Below, piece after piece: positions 16,644-25,336 of a DNA stretch of 64,000 nt (the first letter of the stretch is position 1; every line of letters starts with the position of its first letter). The notes beneath the pieces are model-generated. The model saw only the letters and a list, made by a program, of their open reading frames with translations. It had not been told where the DNA came from and did not search any database. The DNA is taken from positions 4,526,001 to 4,590,000 of the forward strand of contig OZ245050.1 of the NCBI GenBank assembly GCA_965224525.1. Direction: 5' to 3'. The DNA is from Granulosicoccus sp036478565. Its GTDB lineage: Bacteria; Pseudomonadota; Gammaproteobacteria; Granulosicoccales; Granulosicoccaceae. The translations under genes and the position numbers were made by a program.

Positions 16644-18737
16644 TTATTTGACTCGCATACCAGGTGTTGCGCCATCATCGGGCGACAAAATAAATAACTC
16701 TGAACCGCCTGGTCCTGCTGCCAGCACCATGCCACTGGATACGCCGAAACGCATTTTCCGGGGCTTGAGATTGGCCACCATGATCGTGTGACGGCCAATC
16801 AGGTCAGCAGCCTTGTAGGCGGCCTTGATTCCGGCAAAAACCGTGCGAGTCTCAAGGCCGATATCGAGAGTCAGTTCGAGCAGTTTGTCGGCACCTTCAA
16901 CCGGCTGTGCATTGACGATACGAGCAATACGGAAATCAATTTTGGCAAAATCGTCAATGGTGATTTCATCGCTGATGGGTTCTATAGTGGGCATGTTTGC
17001 ATCCGGTCTGTCTGTTGTTGTCGCAGTTGCAGTTTTGTTGTTTGTGATTTTTGAGGTTACTGTCGGGTTGTCGTTTGTCGACGAATCGGGCGTATCCGTT
17101 GCGCGGGTTTCTTCCAGTATTTTTTGCACCTGTGCAGTTTCCACACGCGTCATCATCGGTTTGTATTTTTCAATAGCTTGTCCAACCAGTGGCTTCTCAA
17201 GCGCTGCCAGTTCCAGGGAAGTATTCAGGAACGCTTCGGTTTTTTCTGCAAGCGCGGGTAGCACCGGGCTCAAATAGGTCATGATGATGCGAAAAAAATT
17301 TAGTCCAACGGTGCAGATACCTTGCACTTCAGCTGCCTTGCTCTCGTCCTTTATCTTGACCCAGGGTTCGGCATCATTGATCCATGTGTTGGCATGTTCG
17401 GCCAGTAACATGATCTCGCGCATCGCCTTACCGTATTCCCGCTGCTCGTAGTACCGCATAATGAACTGCTGCGCACTGACAAACTCGTCGTAGGCATTCT
17501 GCTGCTCTGCCGGGAACGAAGGGGCCAGTTGACCATCGAACTTTTTGCTGATAAAGCCAGCACAACGGCTTGCGATGTTAACCACCTTGCCTACCAGGTC
17601 CGCATTGACCCGTGTGACAAAATCTTCAAGATTCAGGTTCAGGTCAACGACACTATCTGTCAGTTTCGCTGCGTAGTAGTAACGCAGGTATTCGGGTTCG
17701 AGGTACTTCAGCCAGGTTTCAACCGTGATTGATGTGCCGCGTGATTTTGACATCTTGGCATCATCCACCATCAAAAAACCATGGCAGAACACACCAGTGG
17801 GCTTGCGAAAGCCAGCTGTTGCCATCATGGCAGGCCAGAACAAACAGTGAAAGTTGGCAATGTCTTTACCAATGAAGTGATAAAGCTCCACGTCTGAATC
17901 CGGCTGCCAGCTGGCCAGCCAGTCTTCACCGGTTCGCTTTGCGAGGTGTTGGTGACTGGCCATATATGCGATAGGTGCATCCAGCCAAACATAAAAATAT
18001 TTTCCCGGAGCGTTGGGAATTTCAAAGCCGAAATACGGGGCGTTACGTGAGATGTCCCAGTCTTGCAATCCAGTGTCGAGCCACTCCTTGAGCTTGTTGG
18101 CAATTTCCGGCTGCAGCGCACCACTTGATGTCCAGGTCTTGAGCATCTCGGTGCAGCGGCTCAGTGCAAAGAAAAACTGCTCGGAATCGCGCAGCTCTGG
18201 TGTCGTGCCGGATACTTGCGAGACAGGTTCCTTAAGATCCGTCGCATCATAGGTGGCGCTGCAGTTTTCGCAGTTGTCACCGTACTGATCCGCCGCGCCG
18301 CAGCTTGGGCAGATACCCTTGACATAACGATCAGGCAGGTACATCGATTTTTCCCGATCATAAAGCTGCTTGATGGTTCGTTTGACGATGTAGCCTGCTT
18401 CGTCCAGTCGGCTGTAGATGTCAGTGGCTCGTTCAAAATTTTCTTCAGAGTGTGTTGTGTGAAAATTGTCCGGTGACAATAGAAAGCCCTGAATATCGCG
18501 CTCATGCTCAGTTTTAATTCGCGCGATAAGCGTCTCTGGTGAAATACCCTCCTGCTCGGCTTTCAACATGATCGGCGTGCCGTGCGCATCATCGGCCCAA
18601 ACCCACTGGCAGTCGTTACCCAACAGACGCTGATAACGCACCCAGATGTCAGTCTGAATGTACTCAAGCAAGTGACCTATATGCAGCGCACCGTTTGCGT
18701 AAGGTAGGGCGCTGGTTACCAGAATGCGGCGGTTCAT
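16644..18737 (-). CDS. metG: Methionyl-tRNA synthetase
   Basis: Class I aminoacyl-tRNA synthetase of 697 residues. HIGH at 19-22, a zinc knuckle CPSC (143-146) with CENC (156-159), and KMSKS at 328-332 are intact. The C-terminal 110 residues are a Trbp111-like tRNA-binding domain (FAKIDFRIARIV, NLKPRKMRFG), joined through a Thr/Asn-rich linker at about 540-590. It is divergent from mrp across a 354-bp gap, as in many Gammaproteobacteria. rnfA follows after 3 bp. Confidence 0.96.
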   Translation of the reverse strand: MNRRILVTSALPYANGALHIGHLLEYIQTDIWVRYQRLLGNDCQWVWADDAHGTPIMLKAEQEGISPETLIARIKTEHERDIQGFLLSPDNFHTTHSEENFERATDIYSRLDEAGYIVKRTIKQLYDREKSMYLPDRYVKGICPSCGAADQYGDNCENCSATYDATDLKEPVSQVSGTTPELRDSEQFFFALSRCTEMLKTWTSSGALQPEIANKLKEWLDTGLQDWDISRNAPYFGFEIPNAPGKYFYVWLDAPIAYMASHQHLAKRTGEDWLASWQPDSDVELYHFIGKDIANFHCLFWPAMMATAGFRKPTGVFCHGFLMVDDAKMSKSRGTSITVETWLKYLEPEYLRYYYAAKLTDSVVDLNLNLEDFVTRVNADLVGKVVNIASRCAGFISKKFDGQLAPSFPAEQQNAYDEFVSAQQFIMRYYEQREYGKAMREIMLLAEHANTWINDAEPWVKIKDESKAAEVQGICTVGLNFFRIIMTYLSPVLPALAEKTEAFLNTSLELAALEKPLVGQAIEKYKPMMTRVETAQVQKILEETRATDTPDSSTNDNPTVTSKITNNKTATATTTDRPDANMPTIEPISDEITIDDFAKIDFRIARIVNAQPVEGADKLLELTLDIGLETRTVFAGIKAAYKAADLIGRHTIMVANLKPRKMRFGVSSGMVLAAGPGGSELFILSPDDGATPGMRVK

Positions 18738-19091
18738 GATGTTGGTATGTCAGTTCCTGGTCGATCTGTGATGCGGGTTGAAAGGCAGAGCGATAGTGCC
18801 TGGCTCGTACTAAATTCTCCATACTGGCACAGCAGTGAAAAACCGCTCATTGCTGCTGGTCTCTCCATGATTTTCCGCAGCCGGGAGTACGGCGGCAAAA
18901 TCGAATGGCATTCATCAAGGGAGCAGGCGCAGAAAATTTTTCGGTCAGATGGATAATACAGCGTAGGATAAGGGCGCTTGATGGTGCTATACAAGTGCTC
19001 GACTGCACTACGATTCAGTCCGGTTTCGTGTATGGTTGCGGGTTCCTCTTGTTAGTCTAACAGCCCGCCCGCCGGGGAGCTACGCATCACC
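18738..19091. other. Divergent promoter region between metG and mrp
   Basis: 354 bp between two divergent housekeeping genes. A 69-codon plus-strand frame (18747-18956) reads as plausible protein (LSMIFRSREYGGKIEW) but overlaps the region where metG promoter signals must lie, and I do not recognise it. GTTAGTCTAAC (19054-19064) is a short palindrome about 30 bp before mrp. Confidence 0.4.
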
Positions 19092-20183
19092 ATGTCAGAA
19101 TTATCGCGCGAAAAAATTGAACAGGCACTGGATCAGGTCATAGATCCCCATCTTGGCCAAAGCCTGGTCGCGGCGAAAACCGTGAAAGACATTCGCATTG
19201 AAGGCGAATCGGTCGCTATTGACCTGACCATGCCGTATCCCTGCGCACGCTGGTCCGATGAGCTGGTGGAGTCGGTGACCGGCGTACTGGCCAGTCAGGC
19301 AGGTGCGACCGATGTTGCAGTGAACGTCTCGCAGAAAATCACAGCGCACTCGGTACAGCACGGTATAAAACGGCTTGAAAACGTCAAAAACATCGTTGCG
19401 GTGGCTTCCGGCAAAGGTGGTGTAGGCAAGTCCACCACCTCGGTCAACCTGGCGTTGGCGCTGGCGGCGGAAGGTGCCTCGGTGGGGCTGCTCGACGCGG
19501 ATATCTACGGCCCCAGTCAGCCACGTATGCTGGGGTTGTCCGGCCAGCCTGAATCGGCAGATGGAAAAAGCCTTGAGCCGATGGAAAACTACGGCGTACA
19601 GGCCATGTCTATCGGCTTTTTAATTGACGAAGAAACTCCGATGATCTGGCGCGGGCCAATGGTCACGCAGGCGCTGGAGCAGTTGCTGAACGATACGCGC
19701 TGGCGCGATCTTGATTACCTGATTATTGATATGCCGCCAGGTACGGGTGATACGCAGCTTACGCTGGCGCAAAAAGTACCGGTCAGTGGGGCCATCATCG
19801 TCACGACTCCTCAGGATATCGCTCTGCTCGATGCCCGCAAGGGTTTGAAAATGTTCGAAAAAGTTGAAGTGCCCATTCTCGGTATTGTGGAGAACATGTC
19901 GACCCATATTTGCAGTCAATGTGGTCATGAGGAGCACATATTTGGCGAAGGTGGCGGTGCCGTGATGGCCAGCGAAGCGAACATTGAATTACTTGGCTCC
20001 TTGCCGCTCGAGTTGTCGATCCGGCAGCAGGCAGACAGTGGCAAACCCACGGTGGTTTCTGACCCGGATAGTCGTGCGGCTTCCATCTACCGGGAAATTG
20101 CCCGCAAAGCGGCGGCCAAACTGTCGCAACAAGCAAAGGACTACAGTACGAAATTCCCGAATATCGTTATTCAGAACACATGA
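19092..20183 (+). CDS. mrp: Iron-sulfur cluster carrier Mrp/ApbC (P-loop ATPase)
   Basis: Cytosolic scaffold/carrier that delivers 4Fe-4S clusters to apo-proteins. 363 residues: an N-terminal MIP18 (DUF59) domain at about 1-85, then a ParA/MinD-like ATPase with the deviant Walker A GKGGVGKS at 107-114, Walker B LIIDMPPG and the cluster-binding CSQCGHE (CxxC). The mrp-metG divergence and the following dcd are standard synteny. The substrates in this window could include Rnf, IspH and HemW, all Fe-S proteins. Confidence 0.94.
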   Translation: MSELSREKIEQALDQVIDPHLGQSLVAAKTVKDIRIEGESVAIDLTMPYPCARWSDELVESVTGVLASQAGATDVAVNVSQKITAHSVQHGIKRLENVKNIVAVASGKGGVGKSTTSVNLALALAAEGASVGLLDADIYGPSQPRMLGLSGQPESADGKSLEPMENYGVQAMSIGFLIDEETPMIWRGPMVTQALEQLLNDTRWRDLDYLIIDMPPGTGDTQLTLAQKVPVSGAIIVTTPQDIALLDARKGLKMFEKVEVPILGIVENMSTHICSQCGHEEHIFGEGGGAVMASEANIELLGSLPLELSIRQQADSGKPTVVSDPDSRAASIYREIARKAAAKLSQQAKDYSTKFPNIVIQNT

Positions 20184-20243
20184 TTGTGTTGTGTTCAGAA
20201 ACCACTGTAGTGGTTGCCCAGTAAATGTCATGAGCACGCTTGT

Positions 20244-20810
20244 ATGAGCATCAAGGCTGATAAATGGATTCGACGTGTGGCGGGCGATGGCATGATTGAG
20301 CCGTTCGAGCCGGGTCAAGTGCGGGTAGATGCAAACAACGAGCGGATCGTCTCCTATGGCACATCCAGTTATGGTTATGACGTGCGCTGTGCTGACGAAT
20401 TCAAGATATTTACCAATATCAACTATGCGATCGTTGATCCCAAGGACTTTGATCCGAACAGTTTTGTTGATGTGAAAGCAGACACATGCATTATTCCGCC
20501 GAATTCGTTTGCGCTTGCGCGCACCGTGGAGTTTTTCCGTATTCCCCGAAATGTGCTGACTATATGTCTCGGTAAAAGTACCTATGCCCGTTGTGGGATT
20601 ATCGTTAATGTCACACCGCTCGAGCCAGAATGGGAGGGTCATGTCACGCTGGAGTTTTCGAATACGACACCGTTGCCAGCCAAGATTTATGCAAACGAGG
20701 GCGTGGCGCAGATGTTGTTTTTTGAAAGTGACGAGGTGTGCGAGACTTCGTATGCTGATCGCGGCGGCAAGTATCAGGGGCAGCGCGGTGTCACGTTGCC
20801 TAAAACCTGA
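20244..20810 (+). CDS. dcd: dCTP deaminase
   Basis: Deaminates dCTP to dUTP, feeding dTMP synthesis. 188 residues, matching the family length. Recognisable blocks include SYGTSSYGYDVR, the catalytic-site KSTYAR and CGIIVNVTPLEPEWEGHVTLEF (Glu active site), and GVAQMLFF. ATG 20244 (MSIKADKW) is chosen because homologues begin this way; an upstream in-frame ATG at 20214 adds ten unrelated residues. It follows mrp by 60 bp in the same direction. Confidence 0.95.
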   Translation: MSIKADKWIRRVAGDGMIEPFEPGQVRVDANNERIVSYGTSSYGYDVRCADEFKIFTNINYAIVDPKDFDPNSFVDVKADTCIIPPNSFALARTVEFFRIPRNVLTICLGKSTYARCGIIVNVTPLEPEWEGHVTLEFSNTTPLPAKIYANEGVAQMLFFESDEVCETSYADRGGKYQGQRGVTLPKT

Positions 20811-20947
20811 TGTTGATCGCTGATCCAACCGGTATTGCCTACCCGGATGGTTTGGCATGTTGCACTACACTAGGGCTTTGGGTCCGCAGTTTGCGAACTG
20901 GCCGAAAATTTGGAAGAATCGCTGGATACGTATGAATGGAGTGCCAC

Positions 20948-21430
20948 ATGATTGATTGCGATGGTTACCGGGCAAATGTCGGCATCATTCTCAGCAATCA
21001 GCATGGTCAGGTTTTCTGGGCGCGGCGAATCGGGCAGGATGCCTGGCAGTTTCCGCAAGGTGGGATAGATCAGGAAGAATCTCCGGAACAGGCCATGTTT
21101 CGTGAATTGAATGAAGAGACCGGCCTGGAACCTTCTCATGTTGAAGTATTGGGGTGTACACGAGAGTGGTTGAGATATCGCCTGCCCAAACGTTATGTGA
21201 GGCGGAACCAGACGCCTTTGTGCATTGGCCAGAAACAGATTTGGTATATGCTGCGGATGCGCAGTAGCGAGTCTTCTTTCGATCTGGCAAAAAGCCCGAA
21301 ACCCGAATTCGACAGCTGGTGCTGGATTGACTACTGGGAACCGACGAAGCAAGTCATTTTTTTCAAACGTAAGGTTTACAAGCGAGCGCTGCAAGAGCTG
21401 GAACCTTTGTTGGTGCGCGCAACCAGCTAG
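20948..21430 (+). CDS. rppH: RNA pyrophosphohydrolase RppH
   Basis: Nudix enzyme that removes pyrophosphate from the 5' end of mRNA, making it a substrate for RNase E. 160 residues beginning MIDCDGYRANVGIIL, as in the family. The Nudix box spans about 38-60 (GGIDQEESPEQAM, RELNEETGL) with all metal-binding Glu present. ATG 20948 is preferred over 20936 because GGAG at 20938-20941 sits 6 nt before it. It lies 137 bp after dcd and has its own leader. Confidence 0.94.
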   Translation: MIDCDGYRANVGIILSNQHGQVFWARRIGQDAWQFPQGGIDQEESPEQAMFRELNEETGLEPSHVEVLGCTREWLRYRLPKRYVRRNQTPLCIGQKQIWYMLRMRSSESSFDLAKSPKPEFDSWCWIDYWEPTKQVIFFKRKVYKRALQELEPLLVRATS

Positions 21431-21486
21431 CAGAATTTAGCGCCAACATCCGTCGCCTGGGCTCCTGGGCTGCGCCTGATTCCAGG

Positions 21487-21909
21487 CTAGAATGGCCGCA
21501 CGATCACCATAGTGACTACGCCAAACAGGAACAACACAGGCACTTCGTTGAACCAGCGAAACCAAACATGCGACTTTGTGTTGCGATCATCGCGAAATTC
21601 TGCGGTCAGTTTAATGCAGTAACCGTGGTAGCAGATCAGGGCGAGAACCAGCAACAGCTTTACCTGCATCCACGGCATATTTAACAGCAATGGTTGCCAG
21701 ATTAACAGCAGGCTACCGAAAAACACTGTCAGTATTCCGCCTATATGCGTTATGGCGAGCAACTTGCGCTCCATCACCTTGAATGTGTCTCGTTGATCAG
21801 TATTGGTTGGATCGCCCATGGCGTGGTAGACGAATATACGTGGCAGGTAGAACAGCCCGGCAAACCAGGTCACCATGAAAATCACGTGCAGGGCTTTGAT
21901 CCAGAGCAT
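21487..21909 (-). CDS. hemJ: Protoporphyrinogen oxidase HemJ (UPF0093)
   Basis: Membrane enzyme oxidising protoporphyrinogen IX in organisms lacking HemG or HemY. 140 residues, four helices. MLWIKALHVIFMVTWFAGLFYLPR at the start carries the conserved His and Arg; AITHIGGILT and WFRWFNEVPVLFLF complete the family pattern. It converges with rppH across a 56-bp gap and follows the TlpA-like gene by 55 bp. HemW, also a heme-related protein, is coded at 43.5 kb. Confidence 0.88.
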   Translation of the reverse strand: MLWIKALHVIFMVTWFAGLFYLPRIFVYHAMGDPTNTDQRDTFKVMERKLLAITHIGGILTVFFGSLLLIWQPLLLNMPWMQVKLLLVLALICYHGYCIKLTAEFRDDRNTKSHVWFRWFNEVPVLFLFGVVTMVIVRPF

Positions 21910-21964
21910 GTATATAACCGTAATTCAAAAGTGAGCGGTTCGACCAGTGACGTTGCCAGCCGGG

Positions 21965-22543
21965 TTAGTTCGCAGACAGCATGGTATCCAGTCGCAGTCG
22001 CAGTTTGTCAAAATTGATAGCGCCGACTATACGGCTGACGACCTGACCATTCGTGTCGATTAAAAAACTGGTGGGCGTGCCTTTGACAGGTTCAAAGGCT
22101 GCCAGCACATTGCCTTCAATATCCAGTGCGACCGGAAATGGCAGTTTCCGACTTTCAGCAAATTCCAACACAAAGTTGGGCGGATCGAATGGCATGGCGA
22201 CGGCAATCAGTTCGAAACCGCGCTGCTGATACTCCTGGTGCAGTTCGACCATCGCCGGCATTTCCTGTAAACAGATTGCGCAATCCGTTGACCAGAAATT
22301 GACCAGAACCGGGCCAGAAGCCTCCGACAAAACAATTTTTTGCCCGTCAAGCGTCTGAAACGTCACATCCGGTGCTGAAATGGCCTGCTCGGTACGGTTG
22401 GTGCATGCGCTCAGCAGTAATACGGCAAATACCGCCAATACAGTGCAGCTGTGACGCCTTATGGTCGTCTTCAAACAGCTGCTTCCGAAGGGACTGCGTA
22501 TCGAGCTTGGGTTCATGAGGTCTGGTTTTGAGGATTTCGTCAA
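21965..22543 (-). CDS. TlpA/ResA-like thiol-disulfide oxidoreductase, lipoprotein
   Basis: 192 residues. A hydrophobic segment ends in a lipobox (LLSAC, Cys47), predicting a lipid-anchored periplasmic protein. The thioredoxin fold follows with VNFWSTDCAIC, active-site Cys88 and Cys91 (CAIC), and the cis-Pro loop GTPTSFLID. TlpA/ResA proteins reduce disulfides in apo-cytochrome c and copper-site partners; the neighbour hemJ fits a heme-linked role but does not prove it. The 33 residues before the hydrophobic stretch are long for a signal peptide, so a start further in (MNPSS) is possible. Confidence 0.83.
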   Translation of the reverse strand: MTKSSKPDLMNPSSIRSPFGSSCLKTTIRRHSCTVLAVFAVLLLSACTNRTEQAISAPDVTFQTLDGQKIVLSEASGPVLVNFWSTDCAICLQEMPAMVELHQEYQQRGFELIAVAMPFDPPNFVLEFAESRKLPFPVALDIEGNVLAAFEPVKGTPTSFLIDTNGQVVSRIVGAINFDKLRLRLDTMLSAN

Positions 22544-22754
22544 CGATGATACCGGGACTTTTAACGTTGTGGTGTGAACCGTCAGGCATGTAGTCCGGCG
22601 AACAAAACCTTAAGGGATTTCGCCAAGTGGCCGACATTTCTATTGGATACAGCCGGTCAACAGCGTTATTTGTTTTCGAACTTCAGACGTGTTGTCCACA
22701 AATTACAGCCTTTGCACTGGGTGTTCAGGCGGAAGTTAACGGGAGATTTGGTTC

Positions 22755-23258
22755 ATGAGAAAACTTCTCAGCAGTCTGGCGCTGAGCCTCGGCATGATGG
22801 TTGGCACTGCACACGCGGATGTCGCCAAGATGTATTTCGGTGCGGGGTTATCAGATGGCAGCGTCGAGATCCCCGGCAGCGGAGACAAAAGCCTGGGTAC
22901 AGCCAATGTAACACTCGGGTTTCAGCTCCTCGATTTCGTGGGAATTGAACTCGAAGTCGGCGTCGCTTCGGATCAACCGGGAAGCATGCTGAGTGAGCCA
23001 CTGGTTCAGTATCAGGCCGCCATGATTCGCCTTGGTTATCGATGGGATCGTGCTGGTGTTTACGTACTGGGCGGTCAGGCCCGAATCGACATGGATAGTT
23101 CGTTGGGAAATTCCGATGCAGGTACAGCAGTTGGTTTTGGCATCAATCTGTTTGGCAACGAAACAACAGCGCTTAACCTGCACGTACTACGCCTCGATGA
23201 TGGCGCGTTTACTTCTGCAACGGTTGGCTTCCAGTACTACTTCGGCGGTTTTCGCTAA
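22755..23258 (+). CDS. Small outer-membrane beta-barrel protein
   Basis: 167 residues with a signal peptide (about 1-21, ending AHA) and eight or so amphipathic strands (KMYFGAGL, ANVTLGFQLLD, AMIRLGYRWD, VYVLGGQARI, TVGFQYYF). The ending GFR lacks the usual C-terminal Phe but the barrel pattern is good; the family is OmpA-like/OprF-type eight-stranded barrel. It precedes the Ig-repeat lipoprotein by 27 bp in the same direction, so the two are probably one transcript. Function unknown. Confidence 0.75.
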   Translation: MRKLLSSLALSLGMMVGTAHADVAKMYFGAGLSDGSVEIPGSGDKSLGTANVTLGFQLLDFVGIELEVGVASDQPGSMLSEPLVQYQAAMIRLGYRWDRAGVYVLGGQARIDMDSSLGNSDAGTAVGFGINLFGNETTALNLHVLRLDDGAFTSATVGFQYYFGGFR

Positions 23259-23285
23259 GCGCGATACAGGACAGGACAAGAACCC

Positions 23286-25196
23286 ATGAACATGAACAAG
23301 ATTGCCATCCTGCTGCTTGCAGGTTCGCTGACGCTAACAGCTTGTGGTAGCCGGACATCCGGCACCGATACAGGTAACGCGCAAACCACCTATGGTGCCA
23401 ATGGTCAACAAACCGGCGGGGAGCCGGGAATTGGTGCAGCAATTGGTGCGGTATTGTCCGTAACCGTTGAGACTGACACAAATCTGCTATCTACCGGCAG
23501 CGCTGAAGTTGCAGTCATTACAGCGGTCGTTACCGACGACAGTAATTCAGCAGTTGCTGGTCAGTCAGTCGCTTTTAGTTCAACCGGTGGAATTCTGCAG
23601 GATGTGGTGACCACCACGAATGACAAAGGCGAGGCAACCGCCGCATTGCGAATTCCACAGGACTACCGCAATCAGGGCATCGTAGTAACAGTTCTGGCAG
23701 ATACGTTTGTCGGTAGTATCACAATAGACGCGGATGGCTCAGCTCTTGCCGTTTCCGGTCCGTCATCAGTTGTACCCGGCACGGACACAGAACTTGCCGT
23801 GACGCTGACGGATGGTACGGGTTCTCCTATTCGCAACGAGTCGATCAATATCAGCTCGGCGGCGGGAAATGCGATTACACCGAATATTGCAGTGACCAAC
23901 AACGATGGTGTTGTCCAGACCGTTATTGGCAGCGCAAAAGGCAGCGACACAATCAGCTTCGTTGCCCTGGGAAACACAGCTTCAACTGAATACCAGATTC
24001 AGGTTTCTGAAGACATATTGACTTTCGCTACCGGGACGGAAGGTAAAGAGTATTCAGTTGGAGCTATTGGTGAAGTTGAAGTCACCTGGATGAGTCAAGG
24101 TCAGCCCGTTGGTAACAAAGATCTTCGTTTTTCGATTACTTCAGGTGAAATTTTTGGTAATTCGGTCGTTCGTACCAATGCCGCAGGTAAAGCAAGCATT
24201 ACATTCTCATCGGGCAGTGCAGCACCGGCCACTATCTCTGTTGCCGATGCCGCAGACAGCGACCCACAGGCCGATGTATCTGTCGAATTCATTGCTACAG
24301 TGCCGGGTGATCTGGTACTGGAGCCCGCGTCTACGCGTATAAAGACAGGCGAAACGAGCAAGATGACAGCAATTGTCACGGATGCCAATGGCAATCCGGT
24401 CAAGGGCATTGAGGTAGTTTTCAGTAGCCCGGATTTAAAGGGCGGTTCATTGAACAGCTCTTCCGCAGTATCGGATAGAGATGGCAAGGCATCTGTGGAT
24501 TTTACCGCTGGAAACCTCGCGACAGTAGATCGAGCGATCAGCATCTTCGCTGAAATTGAGGGCTGGGTGGCAGAAACCGCCCTGACCATAGTTGAGCAAC
24601 GGTTGAATGTCACCATTGGTTCTTCCAACAAGGTGCAGGTCAACGATACACAAACCCAGTACTCCATCAATTTTGTTGTTCAGGTTGCTGACGGCAGTGG
24701 TGCGCCGCTGGCAGATACACCGGTTGAACTGTCAATCAAGCCGCTTGCATACAAAAAGGGCTACTACACGGTTGCATTAGATCAGGACGACAAACCGTAC
24801 TGGGCCAAGATCTTTACGGATTGCGCATCTGAAGATATAAACGGTAATCGTGTGCTTGATGATGGTGAGGACAACAACAACAATGGTGAGCTTGATCCGC
24901 AGGATCCTGCATCACTGGCGCCTATTGCTGGTATTCAGGCTACGCTTGAAAGCGGTGGTGTTGTTCGCACAGACGAAACCGGCAGTGGTTACTTTCGAGT
25001 GCTGTATCCAGTGACCAATGCAACCTGGGCAGAAGTTGAAGTGATTGCCAGGGCTCAGTCTTTTGGCACGGAATCAGAAGATTCCATCAAGACGGGTCTG
25101 AACGTTTTGGCTTCGGAGTTTAAAGACACAAATGTCACTCCAGCCAATATTGTAAGCCCATATGGTATTGATTTGGATTGTACGAACGAAGACTAA
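23286..25196 (+). CDS. Large lipoprotein with about five Ig-like (Big_1/invasin-type) repeats
   Basis: 636 residues. The signal ends in a lipobox (LTLTACG), then a Gly/Thr-rich spacer and about five Ig-like units of roughly 100 residues. Each has the Big_1 signature: an AxVTDxxGxPVxGxxVxFSS strand pair, then TNxxGxAxxxF (for example near VTDANGNPVKGIEVVFSS). The fifth is interrupted by two Asp/Asn-rich loops (DINGNRVLDDGED and DNNNNGELDPQD) that resemble EF-hand or dockerin calcium sites. Such proteins are usually surface adhesins or structural stalks; here there is no barrel domain of its own, but the gene just upstream encodes a small barrel. The stop is followed by a long hairpin. Confidence 0.85.
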   Translation: MNMNKIAILLLAGSLTLTACGSRTSGTDTGNAQTTYGANGQQTGGEPGIGAAIGAVLSVTVETDTNLLSTGSAEVAVITAVVTDDSNSAVAGQSVAFSSTGGILQDVVTTTNDKGEATAALRIPQDYRNQGIVVTVLADTFVGSITIDADGSALAVSGPSSVVPGTDTELAVTLTDGTGSPIRNESINISSAAGNAITPNIAVTNNDGVVQTVIGSAKGSDTISFVALGNTASTEYQIQVSEDILTFATGTEGKEYSVGAIGEVEVTWMSQGQPVGNKDLRFSITSGEIFGNSVVRTNAAGKASITFSSGSAAPATISVADAADSDPQADVSVEFIATVPGDLVLEPASTRIKTGETSKMTAIVTDANGNPVKGIEVVFSSPDLKGGSLNSSSAVSDRDGKASVDFTAGNLATVDRAISIFAEIEGWVAETALTIVEQRLNVTIGSSNKVQVNDTQTQYSINFVVQVADGSGAPLADTPVELSIKPLAYKKGYYTVALDQDDKPYWAKIFTDCASEDINGNRVLDDGEDNNNNGELDPQDPASLAPIAGIQATLESGGVVRTDETGSGYFRVLYPVTNATWAEVEVIARAQSFGTESEDSIKTGLNVLASEFKDTNVTPANIVSPYGIDLDCTNED

Positions 25197-25206
25197 TAGT
25201 AAAAAA

Positions 25207-25238
25207 GCTGCGCATAGCTCAACAGAGCTGTGTGCAGC
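25207..25238 (-). terminator. 14-bp hairpin with its T-run on the minus strand
   Basis: GCTGCGCATAGCTC (25207-25220) pairs fully with 25225-25238, two pairs being G-T, around the loop AACA. AAAAAA precedes it on the plus strand, so the classic U-tail exists only for minus-strand transcripts. It may still slow plus-strand transcription after the Ig-lipoprotein. Confidence 0.7.
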
Positions 25239-25336
25239 CCTCCTTTGAGGATCGGTAGTCATCGTCGCAATTGTTGATTGAGGCGATACAAAGGCAGCCT
25301 GGTAATAGAAGACGGCCAACTGGAAGACAAAGTAAC

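Noticed and set aside
18747..18956. 69-codon plus-strand ORF between metG and mrp
   Set aside because: No recognisable family and no ribosome site; it occupies the divergent promoter region.
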